The position numbers and the translations under genes were made by a program. 34,090 nt of DNA from Candidatus Roizmanbacteria bacterium GW2011_GWA2_35_19. Lineage in GTDB: Bacteria > Patescibacteriota > Microgenomatia > UBA1406 > GWC2-37-13. Below, piece after piece: positions 15,281 to 22,893 of this stretch. The stretch lies in contig LBQC01000013.1 in the NCBI GenBank assembly GCA_000990565.1, positions 1 to 34,090 on the forward strand, in the 5' to 3' direction. How positions within the stretch are numbered: position 1 is the stretch's first letter; every line of letters starts with the position of its first letter. A model generated the notes under the pieces. That model saw only the letters and a program-made list of their open reading frames with translations, made no database searches and was not told where the DNA came from.

Positions 15281-15603
15281 AAAAGAACCACTAAACCAAA
15301 GATAATGAAGGTGAATAAAATCAGCCACCTGGCGGTGTAAATAACCAGTTTAACTGCTTGAAGTGTCTGCTTTTTGTGCCAAAATAAGATGAAAGGAAAA
15401 TAAAGAGTAATGATTGCGCAAATTAGGGCAGAAGTTGAAAAAAGTGTTAAGAAAAGTAATGGCCCTAAATAGTTTGGAATCTTATTACTAAATAATTGAT
15501 TTCCACTTGCCATCAGAAGTGCCACAAGACCAATATATACAAGAAGAGTAAAAGCCTGTATGAATGACATGTATTTTAATGCTCGATCACTTACCCTATT
15601 CAT
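15277..15603 (-). CDS. Small multi-pass membrane protein, unknown
   Basis: The protein has three hydrophobic segments: FIQAFTLLVYIGLVALLMA, LGPLLFLTLFSTSALICAII and LILFTFIIFGLVVLF. No enzymatic motif is visible. The track gives a GTG/TTG-type start at 15639 (120 aa). The ATG at 15603 (108 aa) has TATTAT 7 nt before it and fits the local promoter rule better, so I prefer it. It overlaps the convergent GNAT gene by 4 nt. Not recognised beyond a CPR-type orphan membrane protein. Confidence 0.55.
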   Translation of the reverse strand: MNRVSDRALKYMSFIQAFTLLVYIGLVALLMASGNQLFSNKIPNYLGPLLFLTLFSTSALICAIITLYFPFILFWHKKQTLQAVKLVIYTARWLILFTFIIFGLVVLF

Positions 15604-15690
15604 TACCTTAATAATATCATTTAAAGTATTTTTTTGCACAGTCGTAGGGCATAATTTGCATCTCGTATTGTGATAGGAAGAAATTAGGTC

Positions 15691-15711
15691 TATACTCTAG
15701 GCAAGAGTATA
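15691..15711. promoter_or_regulatory. Perfect 8-bp inverted repeat before the zinc-ribbon gene
   Basis: TATACTCT and AGAGTATA flank AGGCA, 6 nt upstream of the ATG at 15717. Each arm contains a -10-like TATACT or its complement, so it could be an operator or a divergent start site. Confidence 0.5.
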
Positions 15712-15716
15712 AATAA

Positions 15717-15899
15717 ATGATTAAAAAAATCCAAAAGATTCGACTTCAATATAATTGTCCTTTTTGTAAAAAAGATATTATCGCTTCAAAAAAAACTGAA
15801 GTTTTTTATCGAAGTCACTGGATAAATGGTTGCAATGAATGCTTTGAATTATCAATTAGCGAAGCAACTACAATAGGATTTCAAGAAGTTGATTATTAA
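15717..15899 (+). CDS. Small Cys-pair (zinc-ribbon-like) protein
   Basis: This 60-residue protein has NCPFCKKD near residue 14 and GCNECFEL near 38, two CxxC knuckles 22 residues apart, consistent with one structural zinc. It lacks a signal peptide or membrane helix, so it should be cytoplasmic. It has no recognised family; the context and inverted repeat suggest a small regulated protein. It could be a ribosome- or polymerase-associated zinc ribbon, but nothing proves this. Confidence 0.6.
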   Translation: MIKKIQKIRLQYNCPFCKKDIIASKKTEVFYRSHWINGCNECFELSISEATTIGFQEVDY

Positions 15900-15901
15900 A
15901 A

Positions 15902-16012
15902 CTACTGTTTTCCTTGTTTTCTTCGTCTTATAAGCTTTCTCATACTCCCGTGCATTTTTTTACTCAAAGAAGGTTTCGCTTTCTTGTAGTTTCCTTTTTT
16001 AGTTTTGTACAT
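15902..16012 (-). CDS. 36-residue highly basic protein
   Basis: This ORF is not in the track. It encodes a very Lys/Arg-rich protein (KKGNYKKAKPSLSKKMHG, ending KLIRRRKQGKQ) with almost no acidic residues. It has the best-formed promoter arrangement of the small genes: TTGACA, 17 nt, TAAGGT, then the ATG 5 nt later. The composition suggests an RNA-binding or ribosome-associated peptide similar in style to the small S31/THX-type proteins, but no homology is claimed. It diverges from the Cys-rich gene at 16080. Confidence 0.65.
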   Translation of the reverse strand: MYKTKKGNYKKAKPSLSKKMHGSMRKLIRRRKQGKQ

Positions 16013-16017
16013 GCCTA

Positions 16018-16046
16018 ACCTTAACACTTGTCTCCCCCATTGTCAA
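16018..16046 (-). promoter_or_regulatory. Consensus promoter of the 36-residue basic protein
   Basis: On the minus strand TTGACA (16041-16046) and TAAGGT (16018-16023) are 17 nt apart, with the start codon 5 nt after the -10. Confidence 0.65.
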
Positions 16047-16067
16047 ACAAAAAACTATTAATCATGT

Positions 16068-16073
16068 TACAAT
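16068..16073 (+). promoter_or_regulatory. -10 box for the 16080 gene (leaderless)
   Basis: TACAAT ends 6 nt before the ATG at 16080. Confidence 0.55.
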
Positions 16074-16079
16074 TTTTTT

Positions 16080-16379
16080 ATGCAGAAGTATTTAATTGTA
16101 TTTTTTTCTGTTGTCCTCCTCACCATACTTGCGCTTTTTGGATTCAGCTCAATGAATGGAAAATCAAATATTAATCCCAAAGTTACATCCGATCAATATG
16201 CGTGTAATAGCGATGTCGATTGCCAGGCTACTTGCAGCTTCGGATGCGTCAACACAAAATGGATGATTGGACGGGCTGATTGTGAAATGTTTGTGGATAT
16301 TACATGTACTTGCTTCCAAGGACAATGCATAGATAAAGGCCTCGAGCCTGAAAGCCAACCTACTGACTCTGGCGAATGA
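16080..16379 (+). CDS. Secreted or membrane-tethered Cys-rich protein
   Basis: This 99-residue protein has an N-terminal hydrophobic segment (YLIVFFSVVLLTILALFGF) that acts as a signal peptide or anchor. A compact exported domain follows with eight cysteines in the pattern ACNSDVDCQATCSFGCVN...DCEMF...CTCFQGQC. The spacing suggests four disulfides, like small WAP or knottin-like modules. It would need oxidative folding outside the cytoplasm and so is a possible client of the VKOR and DipZ systems in this window. Function unknown. Confidence 0.65.
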   Translation: MQKYLIVFFSVVLLTILALFGFSSMNGKSNINPKVTSDQYACNSDVDCQATCSFGCVNTKWMIGRADCEMFVDITCTCFQGQCIDKGLEPESQPTDSGE

Positions 16380-16388
16380 ATAATTTGG

Positions 16389-16394
16389 TAGAAT
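16389..16394 (+). promoter_or_regulatory. -10 box for the 16401 gene (leaderless)
   Basis: TAGAAT ends 6 nt before the ATG at 16401. Confidence 0.55.
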
Positions 16395-16400
16395 ATCTTC

Positions 16401-17237
16401 ATGAAGAATGTGATTATCACCTGCTCCGATAAAAAATATGGTGATTTTTTGATTGATCATTGGCTTAAATCGGTGAAAACAAATGTTAATTTAAAAAATA
16501 TCGATATTGTAATAATTGATTATGGACTTTCTTTAAAACAACTTAAAAAATTAAAAAGTCATAAGGTAATTATTTATAAAGGAGGAAAAGAATACCATAT
16601 TGTTAATAAAAGGTTTTTTGATTCATGTAAATTTTTGAAAAGCAAAAAATATGATCAGGTTCTATTCATTGACGGAGGAGATACGATTATTCAAGAAGAT
16701 ATTTCCTTACTGTTTACTAAAGACAAGAATTTATTCCGTGTTGTACCACTTGGAATGGAAGTTCTTTTTTTTGAATGGTTTATCTTTAATAATTTTGAAA
16801 AAGGTATAAAAGAAAAAATTTGGAAAGTCGTCAAAGACAAAATTGTCATTAACGCTGGTGTGATCTTTGCTCCATATGATAAGTTCATTGAGTTATGTGA
16901 TCTTATGAAAAAACTTATAAAAGATAAGTGGGCTTTTGGACCTGATCAAATTATTTTGAATTATTATTTATATCAAAATAAATTTAAATTCATAGATAAT
17001 AAATACAACTTTATGATGAGCACCGAAGAGAAAGGATTCCTAGTAAAAAAAGGGGTCTTTTATAAGTCGACCGGAGAAAAAATTGCAATTGTCCACAACG
17101 CGGGAATGGTAGATTTTTTCCGGCCAATAGATAACTTTGGGTTCGGTGAAGAGTTTAACCAAACAAAACATTTAGTCTATCATGCTAAAAAAACCCAATA
17201 TAAATTACTTGGTTTATACAAAAAGATTTTCTCCTAG
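16401..17237 (+). CDS. GT-A-fold glycosyltransferase-like protein (GT8-like)
   Basis: This 278-residue protein begins with a Rossmann-like strand NVIITCSDKKYGDFLIDHWL. It has FIDGGDTIIQEDI near 95-107, a DxD-type metal site, and later INAGVIFAPYDKF and WAFGPDQIILNYYLY. This order matches GT8-like and other nucleotide-sugar transferases of the GT-A fold. No membrane helix is present. The donor and acceptor are unknown and no other glycan gene is adjacent. Confidence 0.65.
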   Translation: MKNVIITCSDKKYGDFLIDHWLKSVKTNVNLKNIDIVIIDYGLSLKQLKKLKSHKVIIYKGGKEYHIVNKRFFDSCKFLKSKKYDQVLFIDGGDTIIQEDISLLFTKDKNLFRVVPLGMEVLFFEWFIFNNFEKGIKEKIWKVVKDKIVINAGVIFAPYDKFIELCDLMKKLIKDKWAFGPDQIILNYYLYQNKFKFIDNKYNFMMSTEEKGFLVKKGVFYKSTGEKIAIVHNAGMVDFFRPIDNFGFGEEFNQTKHLVYHAKKTQYKLLGLYKKIFS

Positions 17238-17243
17238 AATCAT

Positions 17244-17363
17244 TTAAATACCTCTACCCCCTCTTAAGGTATCACCTTCTGAAAAAGGAGCTTGGACTTC
17301 AACAATGGCAACCTGTAAATGATTGTAGTAATGTGAAACTACGCCCACTTTTTGATCGGCCAT
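17244..17363 (-). pseudogene. EF-Tu domain II-like (translation elongation factor-like) fragment
   Basis: This 39-residue ORF is absent from the track. It starts at an ATG with AAGGCGGTGA 9 nt upstream and reads KVGVVSHYYNHLQVAIVEVQ and then FSEGDTLRG. This matches the first half of the small beta-barrel proteins annotated as translation elongation factor-like, usually about 80 residues. The frame stops at TAA after RGGRGI, just before the convergent GT-like gene, so the second half of the barrel is missing. It may be a truncated remnant or a shortened functional form. Confidence 0.55.
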
Positions 17364-17403
17364 AAATTCTCACCGCCTTCCTAATGTATAGGATAACAGA
17401 AAA

Positions 17404-17892
17404 TTACGCCTTTGATTCTATCTGGAAAAAAGTCATACGATTACCGCTTTCGTAAATGGCTTTGTAAGATAAAATTTCTGTTTCGTCCGATAAAATTCTG
17501 GGCAATATCCTTTTTAACTCCTCAAGTAAATTGCTTTTATTAAGAATCTCTTCTTTCGTCATCCAGACAAATTCTCCGTCGTCAACATTCTGCCTAAGGA
17601 CTCCATTTGAATAATCTGAGACTATCATATGAAAATAAAATTCCTTATCAAGATCTTTTAAATAAGCATTGCCTATTGCACGAACTCTAAGGTTTTTTAT
17701 CGTCAGTCCAGTTTCTTCCATTACTTCCCGACGGGCTGCTTCAAATAGTCCTTCGTTAAATTCCCGGTGTCCTCCTGGAGCCATAAGAATACCTGGCATT
17801 ATTTTTTTATCCTTATGACGATGAAGCATTAAATACTTATCTTCCTTTTTAATAAAGCATTCTAAGGTAATTGATATATTTCGATTTTTCAT
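17404..17892 (-). CDS. Nudix hydrolase
   Basis: This 162-residue protein has a complete Nudix box: GGHREFNEGLFEAAR then REVMEETGL (G-x5-E-x7-REUxEExGU). The family hydrolyses nucleoside diphosphate derivatives. The start is moved from 17901 to the ATG at 17892, because the upstream ATG overlaps the TATAAT box and the spacing of 7 nt to the second ATG fits the leaderless rule. The -10 box lies only a few bases after the groEL terminator, so this gene is an independent unit. Confidence 0.85.
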   Translation of the reverse strand: MKNRNISITLECFIKKEDKYLMLHRHKDKKIMPGILMAPGGHREFNEGLFEAARREVMEETGLTIKNLRVRAIGNAYLKDLDKEFYFHMIVSDYSNGVLRQNVDDGEFVWMTKEEILNKSNLLEELKRILPRILSDETEILSYKAIYESGNRMTFFQIESKA

Positions 17893-17899
17893 CAAAATC

Positions 17900-17905
17900 A
17901 TTATA
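17900..17905 (-). promoter_or_regulatory. -10 box for the Nudix gene (leaderless)
   Basis: TATAAT on the minus strand, 7 nt before the ATG at 17892. Confidence 0.65.
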
Positions 17906-17907
17906 AC

Positions 17908-17933
17908 AAAAACCCCGCCTTTTCAGACGGGGC
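17908..17933 (-). terminator. Rho-independent terminator of groES-groEL
   Basis: On the minus strand CCCCGTC and GGCGGGG form a 7-bp stem (one G-U) with a TGAAAA loop, followed directly by TTTTT. It lies about 40 nt after the groEL stop. Confidence 0.85.
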
Positions 17934-17973
17934 TAATTCTTTATAGACTTTATAAACTTTCGACTTTATGGAC

Positions 17974-19641
<1,668 letters not shown>

Positions 19642-19658
19642 CTAAAATAAACTTATAA

Positions 19659-19985
19659 TTATGCCACGACCGCCATGACATCTTTTTGTTCAATTAATAA
19701 CCATTCTTCATTCCCGACTTTAACTTCGTTTCCACCCCATTTTTTGTAAAGTACCTTCTGACCAACTTTAACTACCATCTCTCCTGTCTCGCATTTTTCT
19801 TCATCACAGCATTCACCGCAACTTTCTTTCCCAGGACCAACGGCCATAACTTCGCCCACCTGTGGCTTCTCTTTTGCCGAATCTGGAAGGACAATACCTG
19901 AAGGAGTTTTTGTCTCGCCTTCAAGAGGTTTAACTAATACATAATCGAAAAGGGGTTTTATTGTATTCCCTGTTGTTTTTACCAT
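19659..19985 (-). CDS. groS: Co-chaperonin GroES with a Cys-rich insert
   Basis: This 108-residue protein has the expected parts: IKPLFDYVLVKPLEGETKT, the mobile loop SGIVLPD, KPQVGEVMAVGPG, and the C-terminal VGNEEWLLIEQKDVMAVV. It is unusual in that the roof hairpin region between GPGK and VVKVGQKVLY contains ESCGECCDEEKCETGE, with four cysteines (56, 59, 60, 65) among acidic residues. This could bind a metal or form disulfides at the dome of the cap. It is the first gene of the groES-groEL operon. Confidence 0.95.
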   Translation of the reverse strand: MVKTTGNTIKPLFDYVLVKPLEGETKTPSGIVLPDSAKEKPQVGEVMAVGPGKESCGECCDEEKCETGEMVVKVGQKVLYKKWGGNEVKVGNEEWLLIEQKDVMAVVA

Positions 19986-20032
19986 AAGTTTTTAGATAAA
20001 ATGAATTTATAACTTAAGTTTTGACAAAAAAC

Positions 20033-20061
20033 ATCATAGTAAAAAAATTCAACTTTGTCAA
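20033..20061 (-). promoter_or_regulatory. Consensus promoter of groES-groEL
   Basis: On the minus strand TTGACA (20056-20061) and TATGAT (20033-20038) are separated by exactly 17 nt, giving a leader of about 40 nt. A TTGACAAA/TTTGTCAA inverted repeat (20021-20028 and 20054-20061) flanks the core. No CIRCE element (TTAGCACTC-N9-GAGTGCTAA) is seen. Confidence 0.8.
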
Positions 20062-20085
20062 TAGGATGTTTTGTCTGCTAACAAT

Positions 20086-21132
20086 ATGGATGATAAGAAA
20101 AGCCTGTCAGAAATTGAAAAACTAAGATCTGCTTTGCAGACTGCCAATCTGCCTGCTAACTTGCATGACAAAGCGGCTGAGCAGATTGAGCGAATTGAAT
20201 TAGCACTTAAATATGGAGGTAATTTATCACAGCTTGACATCACAACAAAGTATATAGATTGGATCAGTCACCTGCCTTGGTACACACAAAGCAATGATGT
20301 CCTTGATATTAAGAATGCCCAGGAAGTATTAAATAAAAATCACTATGGTCTGGGGGAAATAAAAAAAAGGGTAATAGAATATCTATCAGTTTTACTTCTT
20401 CAAAAGGCTAAAGATGTCGATAAACTATTCCATGCTCCAAATCTTTTTTTTGTTGGACTAGCCGGAACCGGCAAGACTACTTTTGCTAAATCCGTCGCTG
20501 AAAGCTTGGGCCGTAAATTTGTAAGGATTCCGTTCGGTGGCTTATCATCGGCGCTTGACCTAAGAGGTCAATCTAAAATTTCGCCTGAGGCCGAGCCTGG
20601 AATGATAATGCGTGCTATAAGAAGAGCTGGAGTCCGTAACCCCGTCATTCTTCTTGATGAGCTTGACCGGATCACTCCCGAGTCGCGGGCCGCCATCATG
20701 GGAGTCTTGATTGAGCTACTCGACCCAGGTCAAAACGCTAATTTCGCCGACTACTTCATCGACTACCCATTTGATCTGTCTCAAGTATTGTTTATTGCTA
20801 CCGCTAACAACACTAATAATATCTCGACAGCAGTTATGGATCGGCTTGAGGTGATCCAGATGCCTTCATATACCGATGAGGAAAAAATTAATATCGCTAA
20901 AAATTATGTCTTTCCTAAATATGTCACTGAGGCAGGGCTCACAGTTGATAACATCAAAATAGAAGACTCACTGTGGGAAAAAATCACCAGACCCCTAGGG
21001 TTTGATGCTGGAATCAGGAGTCTGGAGAGGACTATTGAAGGGATTGTCCGTAAAGTGGCTTATAAAATCGTCTCCGCCCAAGGCCAGACTTTCACAATTA
21101 ATGAAACAAATATTAAAGAATATCTCTCATAA
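20086..21132 (+). CDS. Lon-type AAA+ ATPase lacking the protease domain
   Basis: The protein (348 aa from the ATG at 20086; the track uses a TTG at 20071) matches the middle of Lon. It has the linker YIDWISHLPW and NKNHYGLGEIKKRVIEYL, Walker A GLAGTGKTTFAKSVAESLG, Walker B VILLDELDRI, then LIELLDPGQNANFADYF, LFIATANNT and DRLEVIQMPSYTDEEK, and the lid through DAGIRSLERTIEGIVRK. It lacks the N-terminal LON substrate domain and the C-terminal Ser-Lys protease domain, ending exactly at the AAA+ boundary. It probably works as an unfoldase or regulator rather than a protease. It is divergent from groES. Confidence 0.85.
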   Translation: MDDKKSLSEIEKLRSALQTANLPANLHDKAAEQIERIELALKYGGNLSQLDITTKYIDWISHLPWYTQSNDVLDIKNAQEVLNKNHYGLGEIKKRVIEYLSVLLLQKAKDVDKLFHAPNLFFVGLAGTGKTTFAKSVAESLGRKFVRIPFGGLSSALDLRGQSKISPEAEPGMIMRAIRRAGVRNPVILLDELDRITPESRAAIMGVLIELLDPGQNANFADYFIDYPFDLSQVLFIATANNTNNISTAVMDRLEVIQMPSYTDEEKINIAKNYVFPKYVTEAGLTVDNIKIEDSLWEKITRPLGFDAGIRSLERTIEGIVRKVAYKIVSAQGQTFTINETNIKEYLS

Positions 21133-21142
21133 TTTAAAATTA

Positions 21143-21616
21143 TCAAGTGTAGCGGTCAGCGACTTTTGAAGCGCCGTAGGAGTAAGGCTTAATTTTTACT
21201 TCATACCCAGATCCTCTTATCATCCCAACTACCTCATTTATCATGTCCCGCGTCTCACCATTATGGCCAATATCAACATGGATTTGGATATCATATCTTG
21301 AAATGCCGTTAGTTTTGAAAAAATTTACGAAGTTCTCTGAAGTTTCAAGTGACATCGTCGCCTCCTGGTAAATCCTTTCTTTTAAAGAAATTTTTCTGTC
21401 CTGAACAATTCTTTTCCAGAAGTATATCCCCCCCCAACCGACTCTATGGATAATTAAAGCCGAGACAAAATCGTATTTATTTTTTTCAATTTTCTGTGAG
21501 TCGGTTCCGACAATAATTTCATATTTTGCCGATTTGTCAGCTCCCATAAACTTGGAGACGATATTTTTGAGTTTTTCTAAATTAACTTTGCCGTAAGTCG
21601 GGCTTTGATAATCCAT
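21143..21616 (-). CDS. YkuK-like (DUF458) RNase H-fold protein
   Basis: This 157-residue protein matches the YkuK/DUF458 family. It has an early IIVGTDSQKI (acidic strand of the RNase H-like fold), then RIYQEATMSLETS, HVDIGHNGETRDMINEVVG and the family-specific end KIKPYSYGASKVADRYT. The fold is that of RNase H-like nucleases, but the biochemical role is not established. AGAGGG lies about 9 nt before the ATG, so this gene may use a conventional ribosome site. It ends 10 nt from the convergent Lon-like gene; ATAATTT-A-AAATTAT lies between them. Confidence 0.85.
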   Translation of the reverse strand: MDYQSPTYGKVNLEKLKNIVSKFMGADKSAKYEIIVGTDSQKIEKNKYDFVSALIIHRVGWGGIYFWKRIVQDRKISLKERIYQEATMSLETSENFVNFFKTNGISRYDIQIHVDIGHNGETRDMINEVVGMIRGSGYEVKIKPYSYGASKVADRYT

Positions 21617-21649
21617 AAATTGATCCCTCTATTTTACCAGAAATGGAGC

Positions 21650-21655
21650 TATAAT
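21650..21655 (+). promoter_or_regulatory. -10 box for the 30-residue protein (leaderless)
   Basis: TATAAT ends 6 nt before the ATG at 21662. Confidence 0.6.
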
Positions 21656-21661
21656 GAGTCT

Positions 21662-21754
21662 ATGGTGAAGAAAATTGCTGAATTATTGAGAGCTTTTAAA
21701 AAGAATTTTTTTCCTTCTCTTAAACAGGTTCTAAAAAGCACTAAATGCTGTTAA
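21662..21754 (+). CDS. 30-residue amphipathic protein ending in Cys-Cys
   Basis: This small ORF, absent from the track, follows the local leaderless promoter rule exactly. It encodes a basic amphipathic helix (KKIAELLRAFKKNFF, SLKQVL) and ends STKCC. The gene that converges on it 2 nt away encodes a protein whose own tail is FNCCNE after an amphipathic stretch. The parallel suggests related C-terminal functions, such as metal binding, lipidation or membrane association. Function unknown. Confidence 0.55.
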   Translation: MVKKIAELLRAFKKNFFPSLKQVLKSTKCC

Positions 21755-21756
21755 GT

Positions 21757-22311
21757 CTATTCGTTGCAACAATTAAAATCAATGACTGAGCTAAGTGCTT
21801 TTCCAATTCTTGCAAAAAAGCCAGTTTTTTCCCCAGGCTTTACTTCAATAGGTGGGACAATATGATTTGTAGGAGGGATCTCAATATTTTCCAGTACTTT
21901 TTTATCGATTGATCCAAGATTCAGCCCCCAAAAAGTGTTATATAAATCATAAGATTTTTTAAATAAATCGTAGGCTTTTTCTTTATCACCTTGATTAAGG
22001 GCTTTAGTGGCCACTTCCATCACTCTCATTGATGAGGCAAGTAGGTGTTTGCTTATACACCAAACTTCTCCCTCATAGTCTTTAATGATCATCTTCAATA
22101 ATTCTTTCCTCATCTCCCGCACCTCTTGGAGCAAATCAAAATAAGTGTTTTTTCCTGTTTTTTCGGCAGTAAAAAAGAGATGCTCTTCGATTGAGATCAA
22201 ATTCATTATGGCAATTGATAGATCCTCGTTTGACGAAAGATCAAGACTCTCCCCCTTCTCAAATTTCTTAATTTTATCCATTAAATTTTTTACTTTATCT
22301 TCAGTTTTCAT
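21757..22311 (-). CDS. Conserved hypothetical helical protein with C-terminal Cys pair
   Basis: This 184-residue protein is mostly helical. An N-terminal coiled-coil-like region (VKNLMDKIKKFEKGESLDL) is followed by long helices (LLQEVREMRKELLKMIIKD, HLLASSMRVMEVATKALNQG). A Pro-rich linker IPPTNHIVPPIEVKPGEKT leads to an amphipathic tail FFARIGKALSSVIDFNCCNE. The helical core resembles a TPR or four-helix bundle with an exposed tail. No family recognised. No clear promoter is visible before the ATG. Confidence 0.6.
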   Translation of the reverse strand: MKTEDKVKNLMDKIKKFEKGESLDLSSNEDLSIAIMNLISIEEHLFFTAEKTGKNTYFDLLQEVREMRKELLKMIIKDYEGEVWCISKHLLASSMRVMEVATKALNQGDKEKAYDLFKKSYDLYNTFWGLNLGSIDKKVLENIEIPPTNHIVPPIEVKPGEKTGFFARIGKALSSVIDFNCCNE

Positions 22312-22419
22312 TTATGTCAGATTGATGAGGCAGAGAAATTTTTTTCGCTTTCGAGGGGACCCAGACTCAGTAGGGTGAGACTCTCGTGCGATAAAAAATT
22401 GCGTCGCCGAATCAAGAAA

Positions 22420-22863
22420 TTATAATAATAATTTAAAAATAAAAGTCACCATCAAAAGAAATACCAAGGGAACAATCACTTTTTGAAAATTGAATAATCT
22501 TTTACCCCTATTCTTCATTCTAATAAATTTATCAGCAAAATTTGCAAGTAAAAATGTAATCATCCCCAAAGTCATGCCAAAAAACACTTTATCTATCTCT
22601 AAAAAAGTATTTCCAAGATGACCTAACTGTTTAGTATAAAAAAGATAAACTAAAGTGCTTATATAAAAAACCATTACCCATAAATAAGGATTGCTGAATA
22701 TCTTTTTTTTAATTTTTTCTGCTAAAAAAAATGCAATTGCCGTATTTAAACCCGAAATCCAAATCGAAACGAGAAGATCGTCTATCCCTAGTTTTTTAGC
22801 AATCAATAGTCCCCCACCGACTGTGATTATACAAACTGGACAATTAGCGTAGACTGAAAACAT
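22420..22863 (-). CDS. Membrane protein with N-terminal CPVC motif
   Basis: This 147-residue protein has about four membrane helices. Its first segment carries ANCPVCIITVGGGLLIAK, with a CxxC motif at the membrane boundary, and the helices continue through ISGLNTAIAFFLAEKIKKK, YLWVMVFYISTLVYLFY and VIVPLVFLLMVTFIFKLLL. The CPVC position suggests thiol redox exchange or metal binding. It diverges from a ferric-reductase-like membrane gene with 30 nt between starts, so the two may share regulation. No named family is recognised. Confidence 0.6.
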   Translation of the reverse strand: MFSVYANCPVCIITVGGGLLIAKKLGIDDLLVSIWISGLNTAIAFFLAEKIKKKIFSNPYLWVMVFYISTLVYLFYTKQLGHLGNTFLEIDKVFFGMTLGMITFLLANFADKFIRMKNRGKRLFNFQKVIVPLVFLLMVTFIFKLLL

Positions 22864-22881
22864 AGTTATAAAATTATTTGA

Positions 22882-22887
22882 TAATAT
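22882..22887 (+). promoter_or_regulatory. -10 box for the 22894 gene (leaderless)
   Basis: TAATAT ends 6 nt before the ATG at 22894. Confidence 0.5.
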
Positions 22888-22893
22888 TATACT

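Noticed and set aside
19990-20070. CIRCE heat-shock operator before groES
   Set aside because: No TTAGCACTC-N9-GAGTGCTAA is present; only a different TTGACAAA/TTTGTCAA repeat is seen.
22312-22419. Non-coding RNA between the 22311 and 22420 genes
   Set aside because: There are GC-rich bits with near-repeats (CAGACTCAG, GAGACTCTC), but I see no convincing fold or promoter; it could be a decayed palindromic repeat.
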